A DNA stretch of 15,002 nt from JANYJJ01 sp038241115 (GCA_038241115.1 JBBRGA010000085.1:1-15002); one strand, 5' to 3'; shown: positions 1 through 6,904, numbered from the stretch's first letter. Program-made: numbers and translations. Notes: a model not told the origin generated them from the sequence alone.

Positions 1-979
1 CAAACTCGCCGAAGGCCTCGGGCGTTCCGGCCGCATTGACCAAAGGCTCGGCCATCAAAGACGCCAGGCGCGCTTTGATCTCGGGCGAATTCAGGGCTTC
101 CGCAAAAGCTTTGTTCAAACGCGCGGTGCCCTCAGGCGGCATCTTGGCGGGGCCGAACAAGCCGAACCAGGTGTTCACATCAAAGCCCGCCAGCACCGCG
201 CTGCTTTCCGCAATGGTGGGCACCTCGGGCAGTGCGCTGGAGCGCTTGGCGGTGGTAACTGCCAGCGCTTTCAAACGGCCCGATTTGATGTTGCCCGAAG
301 CGGCCGCCAAGTTGTCGAAGTTCAAATCGACCTGGCCTGACACCAATGCCAATTGCGCCGGGCTGCCGCCTGCGTAGGGAATGTGCACCATGAACAAGCC
401 GGCCTGGGCTTTGAACATCTCACCGGCCAAGTGGCCTGCGCTGCCGTTGCCGCCGCTGCCGTAGTTCAATTTGCCGGGGTTTTTCTTGGCGTATGCGATG
501 AGGTCACTGACTTTTTCGATGCCGAGCTTGCTGGCCACCTCTGCGTTCATCACCAACACATTGGGCACTTGGGCGACGCCTACGACGGGCGTGAAGTCGC
601 GGATCGGGTCATAGGGAATTTTGCTGAACAGCCAAGGGTTGATGGCGTGTGTGGCCACAGCGCCCATGACCAGGGTGGTGCCGTCGGGGGCCGACTTGGC
701 GGCCAGGTCTGCGCCCAGGTTCCCGCCTGCACCGGGTTTGTTGTCAACGATGACCACACCCAGGCTGTCTTTGACTTTGTCAGCCAGAGCGCGGGCCACG
801 GTGTCCAGCGGCCCACCCGGCGGGTAGGGCACGATGAGGCGGATGGGCTTGGTGTTTTGAGAGGAGTTTTGAGAGGGGTTTTGGGTGGAATTTTGATTGG
901 CAGCTTGTGCCCATGCAGAACTGCCCAAGCCCAGCAGCGCCAAGCCAATCAAGTGGCGACGAAGAAGGTTTTTACGCAT
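1..979 (-). CDS. Bug/TctC-family periplasmic tripartite tricarboxylate transporter substrate-binding protein (3' end outside window)
   Basis: Translating the minus strand from the ATG at 977-979 gives 326 residues with no stop before the window edge, so the C-terminus is missing. Residues 1-24 form a signal peptide: basic MRKNLLRRH, then a hydrophobic stretch ending in AWA before Q25. Residues 27-43 are a Gln/Asn/Ser-rich linker made by a 12-bp tandem repeat. The mature domain has Bug-family hallmarks: KPIRLIVPYPPGG followed by LDTVAR (about 44-65), NKPGAGGNLGADLAAK, PDGTTLVMG, HIPYAGGSPAQLALVSGQVD and a late ALPEVPTIAE motif. Bug proteins bind small, usually carboxylated, ligands in the periplasm and hand them to TctAB-type permeases. 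Many Burkholderiales copies are orphans, and no permease gene is seen here. The start lies inside the last codons of the upstream reductase gene (8-base overlap), which suggests translational coupling. The family call is firm; the ligand cannot be told from sequence. Confidence 0.93.
   Translation of the reverse strand, partial: MRKNLLRRHLIGLALLGLGSSAWAQAANQNSTQNPSQNSSQNTKPIRLIVPYPPGGPLDTVARALADKVKDSLGVVIVDNKPGAGGNLGADLAAKSAPDGTTLVMGAVATHAINPWLFSKIPYDPIRDFTPVVGVAQVPNVLVMNAEVASKLGIEKVSDLIAYAKKNPGKLNYGSGGNGSAGHLAGEMFKAQAGLFMVHIPYAGGSPAQLALVSGQVDLNFDNLAAASGNIKSGRLKALAVTTAKRSSALPEVPTIAESSAVLAGFDVNTWFGLFGPAKMPPEGTARLNKAFAEALNSPEIKARLASLMAEPLVNAAGTPEAFGEF
854..901 (-). repeat. Four imperfect 12-bp tandem units in the Bug protein linker
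   Basis: On the plus strand, units start at 854, 866, 878 and 890 and follow the pattern gttttgagagga. The first two are nearly identical and the last two are more diverged. In the minus-strand reading frame each unit encodes four residues of the SQNS / SQNP / TQNP type. They lie directly after the predicted signal-peptide cleavage site and before the conserved KPIRLIVPY strand. Because the unit is 12 bp, copy-number change keeps the frame and only alters linker length. Confidence 0.8.
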
Positions 980-2030
980 GTGATGTCTCAAGGCTTTTCG
1001 GGTGTTTGTCTGCTTCAGACGTGAATGAATCGGCGAAAAACTCGTCGCTCGGCAGACCGCACTTCAATGTGAAATCGTGCTGCGCCGAACTCACCATGAT
1101 GGGCGCGCCGCAGGCATAAACCTGGTGGGCACTGAGGTCCGGGAAGTCATCCATCACGGCTTGATGAACCAAGCCCGTGCGGCCCGTCCACGCATCTCCA
1201 GCCTTGGGCTCAGACAGCACCGGCACATAGCTCAAATTGGCGGTTTTGGCGGCGGCGTCCATGGCCCATTCGTGTTGATATAAATCCGCCAGGCTGCGGC
1301 AGCCCCAATACAGCACCGCAGGGCGCTGAATGGCCTTGATCTGCATTTGTTCAATGATGGCCTTGATGGGCGCGAAGCCCGTGCCTGAAGCCAACAGAAC
1401 CATCGGCTTGGCAGATTCTTCACGCAGAAAAAACGAGCCGAACGGGCCCTCGACCCGCAAGATGTCTTTCTCTTTCATGGTGCTGAAGACCGCGTCGGTG
1501 AAGATGCCGCCCGGGGTGTGTCGAATGTGCAGTTCGATCGACGGTTTTTCGGTTTGCGCCAGCGGCGAGGTCGCCATCGAGTAGGCGCGCCGCAGGTTGT
1601 CGCGCAGGATGAATTCAATGTACTGACCCGCCTGATAACGCAGTGCATCGTTGGCGGGCAATTGCAACGTCATTACTGCCACATCGGCCGCGGGCCTTTC
1701 AATTTTGGTGACGCGCACCGGCATTTTGCGAACGGGAATCTCGCCTGCGCCCGTCACGGCGCGCGCCTCGATCACCACATCGGTTTGCGCGGCGGCGCAG
1801 CAAGTCAGCGTCCAACCGGCTTCGGCTTCTTCAGCGCTCAACGCGCCTGCTTGATGCGCTCCGTGAATGACCCTGCCTTGCAGCACGCGGCTCTTGCACG
1901 AGCCGCAGGCGCCGTCTTTGCAGCCGTAGGGCAAGCCCACGCCTTGGCGTATGGCGGCGCTCAAAATCGGTTCGTCGCGAGAGACTTGAAAACTGCGCCC
2001 GCTGGGCTGAAGGGTGACGGTGAATGACAT
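972..2030 (-). CDS. 2Fe-2S ferredoxin / FAD / NAD(P) oxidoreductase (CDP-6-deoxy-delta-3,4-glucoseen reductase-like)
   Basis: This is a 352-residue electron-transfer protein. An N-terminal plant-type [2Fe-2S] ferredoxin domain (about 1-90) has its cluster ligands in GCKDGACGSC (C37, C42, C45) and in LTCC (C77 or C78). An FAD-binding barrel follows (about 100-205), with RRAYSMA at 147-153 and PGGIFTD. The NAD(P) domain carries GTGFAP (216-221), YWGCR and YACGAP (305-310), and the protein ends with the usual FFADSFTSEADKH. Proteins of this layout (AscD, phenol-hydroxylase and dioxygenase reductases) pass electrons from NAD(P)H to a partner enzyme. In Burkholderiales they are usually annotated as glucoseen reductase, but no deoxysugar genes are visible, so the partner is unknown. 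The frame stays open far upstream, antisense to the neighbouring gene. The ATG at 2028-2030 is chosen because homology starts at MSFTVTLQPSGR and a GGAAG lies 5 bases before it. Confidence 0.93.
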   Translation of the reverse strand: MSFTVTLQPSGRSFQVSRDEPILSAAIRQGVGLPYGCKDGACGSCKSRVLQGRVIHGAHQAGALSAEEAEAGWTLTCCAAAQTDVVIEARAVTGAGEIPVRKMPVRVTKIERPAADVAVMTLQLPANDALRYQAGQYIEFILRDNLRRAYSMATSPLAQTEKPSIELHIRHTPGGIFTDAVFSTMKEKDILRVEGPFGSFFLREESAKPMVLLASGTGFAPIKAIIEQMQIKAIQRPAVLYWGCRSLADLYQHEWAMDAAAKTANLSYVPVLSEPKAGDAWTGRTGLVHQAVMDDFPDLSAHQVYACGAPIMVSSAQHDFTLKCGLPSDEFFADSFTSEADKHPKSLETSHA

Positions 2031-2099
2031 GGTGCTTCCGCGTTCTGCTTTTAAACTGAAACGTAATTTTGCCTGTCCAACTCTGGGTCTCCTCCAGTC

Positions 2100-2990
2100 A
2101 TGACTTTGCCCGCTGCTTTCAAACGCCCCACCTTGCTCATCGTCGGTTGCGGCGACGTCGGCCTGCGTGTGGCGCGTTTGCTGCGCGGTCGTTATCGCCT
2201 GCTGGCGCTGACCTCGACGCCGCAACGCGAACAAACGCTGCGCGGTGCGGGCGTGGTTCCTTTGATTGGCAACTTGGACGACGCGGCCAGCCTGTACCGG
2301 CTGGGTTCGCTGGCAGATGCGGTGCTTCATCTGGCGCCGCCGCCTTTGAGCGGCCGCACCGATCCGCGCACGGCCAACTTGCTGCAAAACCTGGCCCGAC
2401 GAGGCCGTGTTCGACGCATCGTTTACGGCAGCACCACGGGCGTTTACGGCAATTGCGGTGGCGCTTTGTTTGACGAGACCCGCGCCGTCAGCCCGACCAC
2501 CGACCGCGCGCTGCGCCGTGTCGACGCAGAGGCGCAGTTGCGCCAATTCGGCAGCGCCATGGGCGTGCGGGTGACCGTGTTGCGCATCCCCGGCATCTAC
2601 GCCAGTGACCGTGAAGGCGGTCACCCTCGCGACCGCCTGAAGCGCGGCTCGCCCGTGTTGCAGGCGCAAGACGACGTTTACACCAACCACATCCACGCCG
2701 ACGACTTGGCACGGGCGTGCGTGGCGGCGTTGACGCACGGTCTGTCGCAGCGCGTGGTGCACGCGTGCGACGACAGCGACTTGAAAATGGCCGACTACTT
2801 TGACCTGGCCGCCGATTTGGAGGGCGTCCCGCGGCCTCGTCGCATCAGCCGGGAGCAAGCAGCGCTGGAACTGTCGCCGATGCTGCTGAGCTTCATGAGC
2901 GAGTCGCGGCGCCTGAGCAATCGGCGTTTGAAATCCGAATTGAAGTTGAAGCTGCGCTACCCGACGGTCAACACCGGCTTGTTGGCTTGA
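2100..2990 (+). CDS. NAD(P)-dependent atypical SDR, YeeZ-like epimerase/dehydratase family protein
   Basis: The 296-residue Rossmann-fold protein begins with LLIVGCGDVG (nucleotide-binding GxGxxG at 16-21). It then shows HLAPPP (about 78-83), YGSTTGVYG (109-117), RIPGIY (162-167) and NHIHADDLA (196-204). The canonical SDR YxxxK catalytic pair is missing: the region after STTGVYG reads TDRALRRVDAEAQ. This is usual for the atypical YeeZ-like branch, whose reaction is not known. The C-terminus SESRRLSNRRLK...LRYPT is typical of the Burkholderiales orthologue. It is divergent from the reductase gene across a 69-bp gap. No good Shine-Dalgarno sequence precedes the ATG at 2100, so the start is slightly uncertain, but the conserved fold begins only about 10 residues in. 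Confidence 0.9.
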   Translation: MTLPAAFKRPTLLIVGCGDVGLRVARLLRGRYRLLALTSTPQREQTLRGAGVVPLIGNLDDAASLYRLGSLADAVLHLAPPPLSGRTDPRTANLLQNLARRGRVRRIVYGSTTGVYGNCGGALFDETRAVSPTTDRALRRVDAEAQLRQFGSAMGVRVTVLRIPGIYASDREGGHPRDRLKRGSPVLQAQDDVYTNHIHADDLARACVAALTHGLSQRVVHACDDSDLKMADYFDLAADLEGVPRPRRISREQAALELSPMLLSFMSESRRLSNRRLKSELKLKLRYPTVNTGLLA

Positions 2991-3039
2991 AGCCAGCCAC
3001 GCTGATTTTTGAGTCCAATGCACACAACCTACCCCGCTC

Positions 3040-3093
3040 GGGCTTAGGTGTCTTCTTCGACTGTCCTGAAGTGTCGAAGGAAGCGCCAAGCCC
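3040..3093 (+). repeat. Long intergenic hairpin, possibly a degenerate REP-like element
   Basis: In the 120-bp gap between the SDR and dehydrogenase genes, the left arm at 3040-3061 pairs with the right arm at 3073-3093 around an 11-base loop. The core CTTCGAC / GTCGAAG is a perfect 7 bp and the outer GGGCTT / AAGCCC a perfect 6 bp. The middle pairs with one bulge (A3046), one C-A mismatch (3052/3082) and three G-U pairs (3049/3085, 3051/3083, 3054/3080). The wobbles form only in RNA read left to right, so the fold is stronger in the transcript of the flanking genes. No U-run follows, so it is not a standard intrinsic terminator. The right arm (cctga...tgtcgaagg) resembles a dispersed repeat that I recall from many proteobacterial genomes; that match is from memory only. 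Confidence 0.55.
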
Positions 3094-3110
3094 ATTGAAA
3101 GCCAAGAAAA

Positions 3111-4007
3111 ATGAAGATCCTGCTGCTCACCGATCCCATGCCGTCGGGCATTTTTGCCAAGCCGTTGAGTGGCATCGAAGGTTTGGTCCTGCTCCCTTTT
3201 CACCGCGACTTGAGCGATGCAGATTTGGCAGACGTCGAGGTGGTGTTGGCTTGGCACGTGCCGGAAGGTGTTTACGCGCGCTTGCCGCGCTTGCGCTGGG
3301 TGTGCTCAGTGGCTGCAGGCGTAGAGAAGCTGCTCACAGCTGACTTGCCCGCACACGTTGCGGTGTCACGCATCGTGGATCTGGAGCAAGCCGAAGGCAT
3401 TGCGCAGTTTGTCGTGATGATGGCGCTGCGTCACGCGCGCAGCTTGCCGCGGTACGAGGTTCAGCAAGCGCAAAAGCAGTGGGTGCGCCATCCGGTGGCG
3501 GCCGTGCGCAGCCGAGTGAGTGTGCTGGGCACGGGTTCGATGGGCAGCGCGATCCTGCGTCTGCTCAGTGCGGTCGGGTTCGATGCGAAGGGCTGGAGCC
3601 GCCGCTCAGAACTGAGCCTGGACGCGGTGCTCGCCGTCAGCGACATCGTGGTGTGCGCTTTGCCTTTGACGCCACTGACCAAGGACATCCTGAACTCGCG
3701 AACGCTGGCTTTGATGCCGCGCGGCGCCTACTTCATCAACGTGGCCCGTGGTGGCCATGTGGTGGAAGCCGATTTGATCGCCGCCGTGCGCAGCCAACAT
3801 CTCAGCGGCGCTGCGTTGGATGTGCAGCGTCGCGAACCGATGCCCGCTCACGACGCGCTGTGGGATGTTCCCGGCATCACCATCACGCCGCATGTCGGCG
3901 CGCAGTCGTCGGCGCAAACGATCGCAACGCAGTTTTTGCTCGGCTTGCAGGCCTTGCAGTCGGGTGCGCCGCTACCCAACTTGGTGAATCGAGCGAACGG
4001 CTACTGA
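3111..4007 (+). CDS. D-2-hydroxyacid dehydrogenase, glyoxylate/hydroxypyruvate reductase A (GhrA)-like
   Basis: The protein has 298 residues (E. coli GhrA has 312). The substrate half contains VCSVAAGVEKLL (64-75). The NAD(P) half contains VLGTGSMG (GxGxxG at 140-145), followed by WSRRSE at the end of the second beta-strand; its arginines suggest a preference for NADPH. The catalytic triad is complete: R213 in NVARGGHVVEADLI, E242 in QRREPMP and H261 in ITPHVGA. The end RANGY matches the RARGY end of GhrA. The expected reaction is NAD(P)H-dependent reduction of glyoxylate or hydroxypyruvate in the cytoplasm; substrate is inferred from family. It lies 120 bp after the SDR gene, past a strong hairpin, and may or may not share its transcript. 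Only a weak purine stretch (AAGAAAA) precedes the ATG. Confidence 0.9.
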   Translation: MKILLLTDPMPSGIFAKPLSGIEGLVLLPFHRDLSDADLADVEVVLAWHVPEGVYARLPRLRWVCSVAAGVEKLLTADLPAHVAVSRIVDLEQAEGIAQFVVMMALRHARSLPRYEVQQAQKQWVRHPVAAVRSRVSVLGTGSMGSAILRLLSAVGFDAKGWSRRSELSLDAVLAVSDIVVCALPLTPLTKDILNSRTLALMPRGAYFINVARGGHVVEADLIAAVRSQHLSGAALDVQRREPMPAHDALWDVPGITITPHVGAQSSAQTIATQFLLGLQALQSGAPLPNLVNRANGY

Positions 4008-4035
4008 GCTCGATCTCCAGACCGAGCCTTGTTCG

Positions 4036-4662
4036 TCATCTGAGACGGCCTCTGCCTCCACCGTTGCCACCGCCGCGGCCCCCAAAAGGCGGCTTCCCCG
4101 CCCAATACCGGATCATCAAAAAGCCGCCCAGCATGCCGCCCAGATGCGCAAAATGCGCCACGCCTGAGCTGGACCCCGTCACGCCGAGGAAGAGTTCCAA
4201 ACCGCCATAAAGCGCCACAAAAATTTTCGCTTTCATGGGGATGGGCGGGAACAGCGGCATGATGATGCGGTCGGGAAACAGCATGCCAAACGCCAGCAAC
4301 AGGCCAAACAAACCGCCCGATGCACCCACCGTCGGGTAGACCGAACCCGTCAGCGACGTCATCACCAATTGCGTGGCCGCGGCCGTCAAAACACTGGCCG
4401 TGTAGAACTGAATGAAACGTTGCGTGCCCCAGACGCGCTCTAGTTCCGAGCCAAACATCCACAGCCCGAGCATGTTGAAAAACAAGTGACCGATGCTGCC
4501 GTGCAAGAACGCGTAGGTCACCACTTGCCAAGGCAAAAAGCCGTGTCCCAAGGGCCACAGCGCGAGCAATTGGGTGAACCATGCCCCAACAAAATAGTCG
4601 ATGCAAAACGCGGCCACGTTGATGAGCAGCAGTGCTTGTGTAATGGGCGGCATCGGGGGCAT
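4036..4662 (-). CDS. Rhomboid-family intramembrane serine protease
   Basis: This 208-residue integral membrane protein has about six hydrophobic segments (residues about 7-36, 45-70, 85-103, 112-130, 143-160 and 168-188). It has the rhomboid signatures: HLFFN (H59 and N63, the HxxxN oxyanion-hole motif), the nucleophile in GASGG (S115), and HFAHLGGMLGG with the catalytic histidine most likely H173. Rhomboids cut single-pass membrane proteins within the bilayer; the substrate here is unknown. The C-terminal 20 residues are Gly/Arg/Pro-rich (GGRGGGNGGGRG) and probably a cytoplasmic tail. The ATG at 4660-4662 is preferred over the next one at 4651-4653 because AGGA sits 8 bases before it. It converges on the dehydrogenase gene with a 28-bp gap. 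Confidence 0.93.
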   Translation of the reverse strand: MPPMPPITQALLLINVAAFCIDYFVGAWFTQLLALWPLGHGFLPWQVVTYAFLHGSIGHLFFNMLGLWMFGSELERVWGTQRFIQFYTASVLTAAATQLVMTSLTGSVYPTVGASGGLFGLLLAFGMLFPDRIIMPLFPPIPMKAKIFVALYGGLELFLGVTGSSSGVAHFAHLGGMLGGFLMIRYWAGKPPFGGRGGGNGGGRGRLR

Positions 4663-4841
4663 GCGTGAATTCCTGCGGTGAAACGAAGTTGCTCAGTCTA
4701 AGTGCCCGTGTCCATCGGCTCGCCGGCCCTCAAGGCTCTGGTCTGCGAGCGACAGTCGCTGGTGTTTGGTGGTGTGCTGGTCGAGGTCGAGAAAAAAACA
4801 GGCTCGGCGTGTGGCACACTCTCGCTCCTCTACAAACACCG

Positions 4842-4926
4842 GCCTCGGTGGCGAAATCGGTAGACGCGCGGGACTCAAAATCCCGTTCCGCAAGGAGTGT
4901 CGGTTCGATTCCGACCCGAGGCACCA
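4842..4926 (+). tRNA. tRNA-Leu (anticodon CAA), CCA encoded
   Basis: An 85-nt class II tRNA folds completely. The acceptor stem GCCTCGG (4842-4848) pairs with CCGAGGC (4916-4922), followed by A and an encoded CCA (4924-4926). The anticodon stem CGGGA / TCCCG encloses the loop CTCAAAA, with anticodon CAA at 4876-4878, reading the leucine codon UUG. The long variable arm TCC-GCAA-GGA is typical of leucine tRNAs. The T arm is GTCGG-TTCGATT-CCGAC. No duplicated tRNA 3' end or integrase gene is visible nearby, so there is no sign that it served as an integration site here. It lies 87 bp before cysM. Confidence 0.97.
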
Positions 4927-5013
4927 GCGTTAAATCCACACCTTTCTGATGACGATGTTCTTTCGTCTGACACGGCCCGATCGCGGCGGTCAAAAACGCA
5001 GATCGGAGACCCA

Positions 5014-5979
5014 ATGAGCAAGCGACCCCTCAGCACCCCATTGCCCGAGCAGCGCAAGCTGACGAAGCTTGAAAAGCCCAGCTATGCCGGCCTCGAAGAA
5101 GTCGTAGGCAACACGCCCTTGGTGCAACTCAAGCGCTTGCCAGGCGTCAACGGGACGCAGAGAAACAACGTAATTTTGGGAAAGCTCGAGGGCAACAACC
5201 CAGCGGGTTCAGTCAAAGATCGCGCGGCGATCAACATGATCCGCAGCGCTGAAGAGCGCGGCGAAATTCATCCTGGCGACACGCTGATCGAGGCCACTTC
5301 GGGCAACACCGGCATCGCGCTGGCCATGGCGGCGGCAGTTCGCGGCTACCGCATGCTGCTCATCATGCCGGAGGACTTGTCCATCGAACGAGCCCAGACC
5401 ATGAAGGCGTTTGGTGCCGAACTGATGCTCACCCCGCGCACCGGCGGGATGGAATACGCACGCGACTTGGCGCAACAAATGCAGCGCGACGGCAAGGGCA
5501 GGGTGCTGGACCAGTTTGCAAATGCCGACAACCCGCAAGTGCACTTCGACACCACGGGACCCGAAATTTGGCGTGACACACACGGTCGAGTCACCCATTT
5601 CGTGAGCGCGATGGGCACCACCGGCACCATCACCGGTGTGTCGAAGTTTTTAAAGTCGAAGTCGAGCACTGTGCGCATCATCGGCGCGCAACCAACCGAC
5701 GGTTCGCGCATACCCGGCATCAGAAAATGGCCCGCGGCTTACCTGCCGAAAATTTACGACGCGCAGCACGTGGACGAGATTGTCGAAGTGAGCCAGGCCG
5801 ACGCCGAAGACATGGCCCGGCGCATGGCTCGCGAGGAAGGCTTGTTTGCCGGAATTTCAGCGGCGGGCGCTTGCTGGACCGCGCTGAAAATTGCGCAGCA
5901 AGTGGAAAACGCCACCATCGTATTCATCGTCTGCGACCGCGGCGACCGTTACTTGTCAACCGGCGTTTTTCCTGCCTGA
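5014..5979 (+). CDS. cysM: Cysteine synthase B (O-acetylserine sulfhydrylase, CysM type)
   Basis: This 321-residue PLP enzyme makes cysteine from O-acetylserine and sulfide; CysM-type enzymes can also use thiosulfate. Fold-type II markers are present: the PLP lysine in NNPAGSVKDR (K68), the substrate loop SGNTG (96-100), the phosphate-binding GTTGT (201-205) and C307 of CDRGDRYLSTG, with S315 near the PLP ring nitrogen. GAQPTDGSRIPGIRKWP (224-240) is the stretch that marks CysM rather than CysK. It is longer than E. coli CysM (303) by an N-terminal extension of about 20 residues. The frame is open upstream to 4897, but that start lies inside the tRNA. The ATG at 5014 has GGAG five bases before it. 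It heads a plus-strand cluster with the Nudix and TusA genes. Confidence 0.96.
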   Translation: MSKRPLSTPLPEQRKLTKLEKPSYAGLEEVVGNTPLVQLKRLPGVNGTQRNNVILGKLEGNNPAGSVKDRAAINMIRSAEERGEIHPGDTLIEATSGNTGIALAMAAAVRGYRMLLIMPEDLSIERAQTMKAFGAELMLTPRTGGMEYARDLAQQMQRDGKGRVLDQFANADNPQVHFDTTGPEIWRDTHGRVTHFVSAMGTTGTITGVSKFLKSKSSTVRIIGAQPTDGSRIPGIRKWPAAYLPKIYDAQHVDEIVEVSQADAEDMARRMAREEGLFAGISAAGACWTALKIAQQVENATIVFIVCDRGDRYLSTGVFPA

Positions 5980-6006
5980 ACCTCGCGTTCTATTCAGTCA
6001 CTGTCC

Positions 6007-6546
6007 ATGAAGCACGAATTCAACTTTTGCCCGAACTGCGCTACGCGGCTGCAGTCAATTTCGCAGCAAGAAGACGGTGGCGCCAAATCGCGCCTGCGCT
6101 GCGTGGCTTGTGACTTCACGCATTGGAACAACCCGACGCCAGTGCTGGCCGCTGTGATCGAGCTGGCCGACCGGGGCGGTGAAGTTTTGCTGGCGCGCAA
6201 CGCCGCGTGGCCCGGTAAGTTCTTTGGTCTGATCACCGGTTTCATGGAAGCCGGAGAAACGCCGCAAGAAGGCATTGCGCGCGAGGTGGCTGAGGAAACC
6301 TCGCTCAGCGTCGATGCGCTGACGTTGATCGGCGTGTACGACTTTCAGCGCATGAACCAAATCATCATTGCGTATCACGCCGTCGCACGAGGTGAGATCA
6401 AGCTGTCGCCTGAATTGGTGGAATACCGCACCATCGCGCCAGAGTCGGTGCGATGCTGGCGCGCGGGCACCGGTTACGCTCTAGCAGATTGGTTGATCGC
6501 ACGCGGCATCACGCCTCAGTGGCTGGAAATTCCCACTCGTCAATAA
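6007..6546 (+). CDS. Zinc-ribbon Nudix hydrolase (NudC-like layout)
   Basis: The protein has 179 residues. An N-terminal zinc ribbon uses C8-C11 (CPNC) and C32-C35 (CVAC), then a Nudix domain starts at about 43. The Nudix box spans 78-100 (GFMEAGETPQEG...EVAEETSL). It keeps the glycine at 78, E84, R92, E93, E96 and E97, but has serine (S99) where the consensus has its second glycine. Ribbon plus Nudix domain recalls the NADH/NAD-cap pyrophosphatase NudC. However, the SQPWPFPxS motif that defines NudC is absent (the sequence reads YDFQRMNQIIIAYHAVA), so the substrate is unknown, perhaps another nucleoside-diphosphate derivative. The gene starts 27 bp after cysM and ends 14 bp before tusA, which points to one transcript. 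Confidence 0.9.
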   Translation: MKHEFNFCPNCATRLQSISQQEDGGAKSRLRCVACDFTHWNNPTPVLAAVIELADRGGEVLLARNAAWPGKFFGLITGFMEAGETPQEGIAREVAEETSLSVDALTLIGVYDFQRMNQIIIAYHAVARGEIKLSPELVEYRTIAPESVRCWRAGTGYALADWLIARGITPQWLEIPTRQ

Positions 6547-6560
6547 CCTCAGGACTACAG

Positions 6561-6788
6561 ATGAACGCAGAAAAAGAGATCGATACACGCGGCCTGAATT
6601 GCCCGCTGCCAATATTGAAGGCCAAGAAGGCTTTGGCCGACATGAGCGCTGGTCAGATTCTTAAAGTGCTGGCCACCGACCCGGGTTCTATCCGCGACTT
6701 CCAAGCTTTCGCGCGTCAAACCGGCAACGAGCTGGTGGAGCAGGCTGCGGCGAATGACGAGTTTGTTCACTATCTGCGCCGCAGGTAG
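6561..6788 (+). CDS. tusA: TusA-family sulfur carrier protein
   Basis: This 75-residue protein opens with EIDTRGLNCPLPILKAKKAL, the TusA/SirA signature. C14 of the CPxP motif is expected to carry the persulfide. The rest (DPGSIRDFQAFARQTGNEL) is typical for the family's two-layer alpha/beta fold. TusA proteins accept sulfur from a cysteine desulfurase such as IscS and pass it to tRNA 2-thiouridine, molybdopterin or sulfur-oxidation pathways. Paralogues YedF and YeeD look similar, so the exact role is not certain. The ATG at 6561 has AGGA six bases upstream; longer starts overlap the Nudix gene. The last codons (LRRR, stop) lie inside the first copy of a 26-bp tandem repeat, which is unusual. 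Confidence 0.9.
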   Translation: MNAEKEIDTRGLNCPLPILKAKKALADMSAGQILKVLATDPGSIRDFQAFARQTGNELVEQAAANDEFVHYLRRR

Positions 6789-6862
6789 TCAACATGGCCC
6801 TGCGCCGCAGGTAGTAAACGTGGCCCTGCGCCGCAGGTAGTCAACGTGGCCCCGCGCTGCGG
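6774..6862 (+). repeat. 26-bp tandem repeat (3.4 copies) spanning the tusA stop codon
   Basis: Complete units lie at 6774-6799, 6800-6825 and 6826-6851, with a diverged partial unit at 6852-6862. Each begins with ctgcgccgcaggtagt and ends with tggcc. Units 1 and 2 each differ from unit 3 at one position. The first 15 bases of unit 1 are the last four codons and TAG stop of tusA. Each complete unit contains the palindrome CTGCG-C-CGCAG, giving three small hairpins in the convergent tusA/galU gap. This looks like recent tandem duplication of a gene end. A role in termination is possible but no T-run follows. Confidence 0.9.
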
Positions 6863-6904
6863 ACAGCTCGACCCGCTGGCGCTTCTTGCTGGTCACTGAA
6901 ATTT

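Noticed and set aside
353..1024. 223-codon plus-strand open frame opposite the Bug gene
   Set aside because: The minus strand encodes a full signal peptide and Bug domain; this frame is a shadow.
2031..3257. Long minus-strand open frame extending about 400 codons upstream of the reductase ATG, antisense to the SDR gene
   Set aside because: The translation is Arg/Ala/Gln-rich with no known motif, while the plus strand encodes a clear SDR. It is a high-GC shadow; the reductase starts at 2030.
4748..4760. Perfect palindrome AGCGAC-A-GTCGCT in the gap before the tRNA
   Set aside because: Several 6-bp-arm palindromes are expected by chance in 15 kb, and it has no supporting context.
4842..4926. 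tRNA-Leu as an attachment site for an integrated element
   Set aside because: No integrase, no duplicate of the tRNA 3' end and only housekeeping genes nearby.
4897..5013. In-frame upstream start that would lengthen CysM by 39 residues
   Set aside because: It begins inside the tRNA-Leu gene and lacks homology; the ATG at 5014 has a good Shine-Dalgarno.
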